From the NCBI GenBank assembly GCA_001803235.1, contig MHBL01000084.1, positions 1-34,127 on the forward strand: DNA of 34,127 bases. Direction: 5' to 3'. Below are positions 32,601-34,127 of the stretch, one piece after another. This DNA is from Lentisphaerae bacterium RIFOXYA12_64_32. GTDB lineage: Bacteria > Verrucomicrobiota > Lentisphaeria > Oligosphaerales > YB12-FULL-65-16. Each line of letters begins with the position of its first letter. The first letter of the stretch is position 1. Under the pieces are notes generated by a model. That model worked only from the letters and a program-made list of their open reading frames with translations. It had not been told where the DNA came from and searched no databases. Position numbers and translations under genes: made by a program.

Positions 32601-33661
32601 TGCTTCCGGATGCACAGCAGGCCATCGCCAACGAGTACAAGTCGCCCATGTACCTGTTGCAGGCGCTCAAGGCGGAGTTCGGCGATGCGGATGTCCTGCA
32701 CGAAGAGGTCGCCGTCGAACAGCGCCAAATCCCGTACAAGGCGTTGCTCCTGCTCAAGGCCGAGTACCTGCACGCGGACCTGGTGCCGCTGCTCAAGGCG
32801 TGGATTGACGCGGGCGGCGTTCTGGTCTGCGACCGGCTGCCGACCACCACGCACCGCGGCGAGGCGATCGCGTGGGGCTTCCCGGTCGAGCCTACCCCGC
32901 CCGCTGATGCCAAGGCGCTGATCCCGACCGGGGAGCGCAGCGTCGGCAAGGGCCGCATCTGTTTCGTGGGCGTCGACATGGAGCGGGACCTCGCCGCCCG
33001 GGTCGAGGCCAAACCCCTCGACCCTGTTGCGGTCACCGCGTACCGCCAAGCGCTGCGCCAGGCGCTGCCGCCGGAACTGGCCGCCGCCATACGGCTCGAT
33101 TACCAGGAGACACCGGAGTCCGTGGATGTCGTCGAGGTCGGCACGCGCGGCAATCAGGACGCCATCCTCCTGACCGTGGTCAACCACCAGCCCACGGCGC
33201 AGGACGTGACGGTCACCGTGCCGCCGTCGCCATACGCCTGGTTTGTGGACTTGGCGAGCATGCAGCCCGTGCCTGCGGAAGGCGAGTCGGGCGCGGCATT
33301 GAAGCTGAACGTCCCCGGCCGCGGGGCGCAAATGATTGCCGGTTACCGCGTTAGGCCGAAGCGCGTCAAACTCGAGGTCGCCACGTCAAAGGTGAAAACA
33401 GGCGAGGAGTTGCGCTACCAGATCCAGGTCTCGAGTGGGTGGGTGGGCAGACCGGTGCGTGGCGGTGTCCTGCTCGAGGTCGAGGTGCGCGATCCGGACG
33501 GCAACGTGGTCACACGCTACGGCGGCACGTTCGCGCCCGAAACCGGCATTGAATCGGTTTGCGTGCCGGTGCCGCTCAATGCGGTCCGCGGCAGGTACGA
33601 GATCCTCGTGACCGCCCCGCAGATTCCTGCCACGACCCGCGGCGAGTTCACACTGCGGTGA
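29603..33661 (+). CDS. Large secreted beta-galactosidase-like multidomain protein
   Basis: A 1352-residue exported protein. A signal peptide (about 1-22, ending VGAAPDP) leads into a beta-sandwich (about 28-210), a ThuA/amidotransferase-like region (about 225-445, with DAIVMLDVDPFVL) and further beta-sandwiches. A TIM-barrel-like part follows (about 650-1000). It contains VKVTDEPHAGPG with Asp776/Glu777, CEFCKAEFKRRYG, and YVELDD with Glu920; these acids are candidates for catalysis, by analogy with GH42-type enzymes. Residues about 1010-1130 (LLLLKAEYLHADLVPLLKAWIDAGGVLVCD) resemble a beta-galactosidase trimerisation domain, and beta-rich ends follow. GGAGGA lies 7 bases before the ATG. The family is not certain, and the catalytic pair is inferred. 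Confidence 0.8.
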   Translation: MPLMRFGAVIALACTLTGAVGAAPDPGRQLVDDFSAGDVAAWKSSLSPDYFKGGGDRQALAVVDDPERGKVLRCEVCFNDPAKSEVVFITRPLEPKPRAIDVAGVRFRVKLTGPGLDPAGGLIVRLRSDDTSFRDCNVQEQLGHALPVNEWVEVSVDPLQGSALRNIWNTLKDTQATYREITFRLDDVDDTHAEFALLLDDITLVLRDASESSYTPQVQARPDDGRTRVLFLKHRAAGYYGIEDAIRTAVPPAETDTLFFRGLHFELFGFATSAAAVLAYDAIVMLDVDPFVLTTDQARWTADAVASGAHLLVFAGPTSLTHARDPRTALLAVLPVTFTPNAKDVAVGAPPERGPDHFLNLGFDPAGMGKVAAVQALTPKPGAEVPWTTKGQPLVVTMPFEKGRVTVVNAWAKVDASDTGDFFTSPLSDDLMRQLVRYALGRTGDLLLRTLTLPPLQMLGGGELRLQAAADGAAPTDLRLLVDGKPTDPPQPAPGGEFVLTAHLPAPTLSEEPHRLRVERLAGAVYDWRDFVVEAQNPVRLDIVWTCSKYTFAPGSRVEFTTQWTRRAAEAAAATAPIPALDVVAEFADLRSEYRWPVPRAEAADGTARFAGTLPNLASGEYVLNVKATGGDGTSVSTSTRCYVVDPLDLANVFPIMSTVGISSGGHYLDEAGVGGRIEDLLEHGFNTAAITGISNFRTGRSANSARLNAWAESYAQQRGMVTTYEYASFQNVGRNEKTQPCVFDPAYVDKLRQRLVPLVEVANRTPRLMTVKVTDEPHAGPGNMDGCEFCKAEFKRRYGVELREPAADDPDIFLRWAFADFIGAYVSQGYAQSAAIRKEQKGQFDLLLTYTNMLASQKPRTQQEDTLNWSRYVRWVDFDVYPYFYPKSQRVRMVEASFCMTALRDIARALGIPWGSYVELDDRNWPFQQNPKEASAECAYTAIAHGANYLNSFINTVADTGTQARPERWEEAGKALRAIRRIGPILNRMPAVHPPLAVLLPDAQQAIANEYKSPMYLLQALKAEFGDADVLHEEVAVEQRQIPYKALLLLKAEYLHADLVPLLKAWIDAGGVLVCDRLPTTTHRGEAIAWGFPVEPTPPADAKALIPTGERSVGKGRICFVGVDMERDLAARVEAKPLDPVAVTAYRQALRQALPPELAAAIRLDYQETPESVDVVEVGTRGNQDAILLTVVNHQPTAQDVTVTVPPSPYAWFVDLASMQPVPAEGESGAALKLNVPGRGAQMIAGYRVRPKRVKLEVATSKVKTGEELRYQIQVSSGWVGRPVRGGVLLEVEVRDPDGNVVTRYGGTFAPETGIESVCVPVPLNAVRGRYEILVTAPQIPATTRGEFTLR

Positions 33662-33895
33662 CGCCACTCCGTGTTGCTGACCGTCGTTTTGACTCCGCGT
33701 TTCTCGGGGACGAGAGTCGTGCGTCGAGGGGAAGCCCCTCTCGCAACCCACCCGCCATGCCGGAAAAGGGGCCGGTCGAGCGGCCCAATGCCCTGGAGTC
33801 AAGGGTCAAAGCACGTGGCACGGCGTGGCCGGTCCGTGTCCGGGATCGGGAACGGGTGCGTTCCGCCAGCGAACCACGGCCTCGCGTAACGCCAG

Positions 33896-33935
33896 CGCCA
33901 GGGGAAAACGTGGGGGGCCACGTTTTTTCCTGGCG
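33896..33935 (+). terminator. Long hairpin with T tract
   Basis: CGCCAGGGGAAAACGTGG (33896-33913) and CCACGTTTTTTCCTGGCG (33918-33935) form an 18-bp stem around GGGG; the two non-Watson-Crick positions would be G-U pairs in RNA. The inner stem is followed by six T. It lies 235 bases beyond the stop of the large glycosidase-like gene and could end that transcript. Confidence 0.5.
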
Positions 33936-33991
33936 CGGTGTACGGCAGAAACCGCGTCCGGATTCCGGGGCGCTGCCGGCGGGAAGACGCG

Positions 33992-34049
33992 TAATGCGTC
34001 AGCGCCCCCCGGCCGGCGGACCGGCCGGTCATAGGTTGATGTTACTCGC
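33992..34049 (+). repeat. Family A repeat arm, third copy
   Basis: The first 29 bases, beginning TAATGCGTCAGCGCC, are identical to both arms of the element at 5479-5696, and the arm ends in TTACTCGC like them. Small GC hairpins follow up to the window edge. The expected inverted second arm would lie beyond base 34127. Confidence 0.82.
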
Positions 34050-34127
34050 GCCGGTTCGCGCCGCCGCGGGTCTTGCATGCCTGCCGTAGCGGCTCCGCGA
34101 AGGCAGGCGCCCGCGGGGGCGACGATG

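Larger units (their letters stand above)
33662..34127. other. Intergenic end of the window with hairpins and repeat
   Basis: No gene is supported in these 466 bases. Seen here are a small GAGGGG/CCCCTC hairpin at 33726-33740, a two-unit heptamer (TTGACCC, TTGACTC on the minus strand) at 33796-33809, a long hairpin at 33896-33935 and a family A arm at 33992-34049. A stem, GCCTGCC with GGCAGGC, lies near the right edge. Confidence 0.6.

Overview
This is a GC-rich bacterial window with 18 supported protein-coding genes. I saw no rRNA, tRNA, CRISPR array, transposase or phage gene. The gene set points to the PVC superphylum (Kiritimatiellota, Lentisphaerota or a related lineage). The evidence is several pseudopilins with the [17 protein letters not shown] leader typical of that group, a type IV pilus cluster that resembles the Amuc_1098-1102 locus of Akkermansia by protein layout, and very large secreted glycoside-hydrolase-like proteins. 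Placement to phylum is an inference from protein style, not from a marker gene.

Layout. (1) 516-5349, minus strand: a GHL6-type hydrolase with a beta-galactosidase-like trimerisation domain, and a GH38 alpha-mannosidase. (2) 5825-9940, plus: a 1371-residue secreted multidomain protein with a clan GH-A catalytic barrel, divergent from the GH38 gene. (3) 10034-10561, minus: a ferritin with a complete ferroxidase centre. (4) 10767-12618, minus: two paralogous pseudopilins in tandem. (5) 13108-21762, plus: a third pseudopilin, a secretin lipoprotein, a PilM-PilN fusion, PilO-like and PilP/GspC-like proteins, and a PilB/GspE ATPase. The platform protein PilC/GspF, a retraction ATPase and the prepilin peptidase are not in the window. 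(6) 22183-27753, plus: an exported protein with a degenerate SGNH-like C-terminal domain, a processive family 2 glycosyltransferase, and a multi-pass membrane protein. (7) 28358-29175, plus: a zinc-ribbon protein and a PTS EIIA (PtsN-like) protein overlapping by 4 bases. (8) 29603-33661, plus: a second very large secreted glycosidase-like protein.

The genes suggest a saprophytic or host-glycan-degrading cell that exports large glycosidases and builds a type IV pilus or type II secretion-like machine. The neighbouring glycosyltransferase and polytopic protein may act on envelope polysaccharide, but nothing ties them directly to the pilus.

The most unusual content is intergenic. Almost every longer gap holds palindromic repeats of at least four families. 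Two families, and less completely a third, end in the same tail, GCACAGGTCG, and in one family the tail sits exactly 28 bases from the hairpin in all three copies. A second system consists of short heptanucleotide tandem arrays fitting YYGAMMM (M is A or C). One lies directly before the pilB start codon and one lies over the probable start of the next gene. I regard these two repeat systems as the best candidates for something undescribed.
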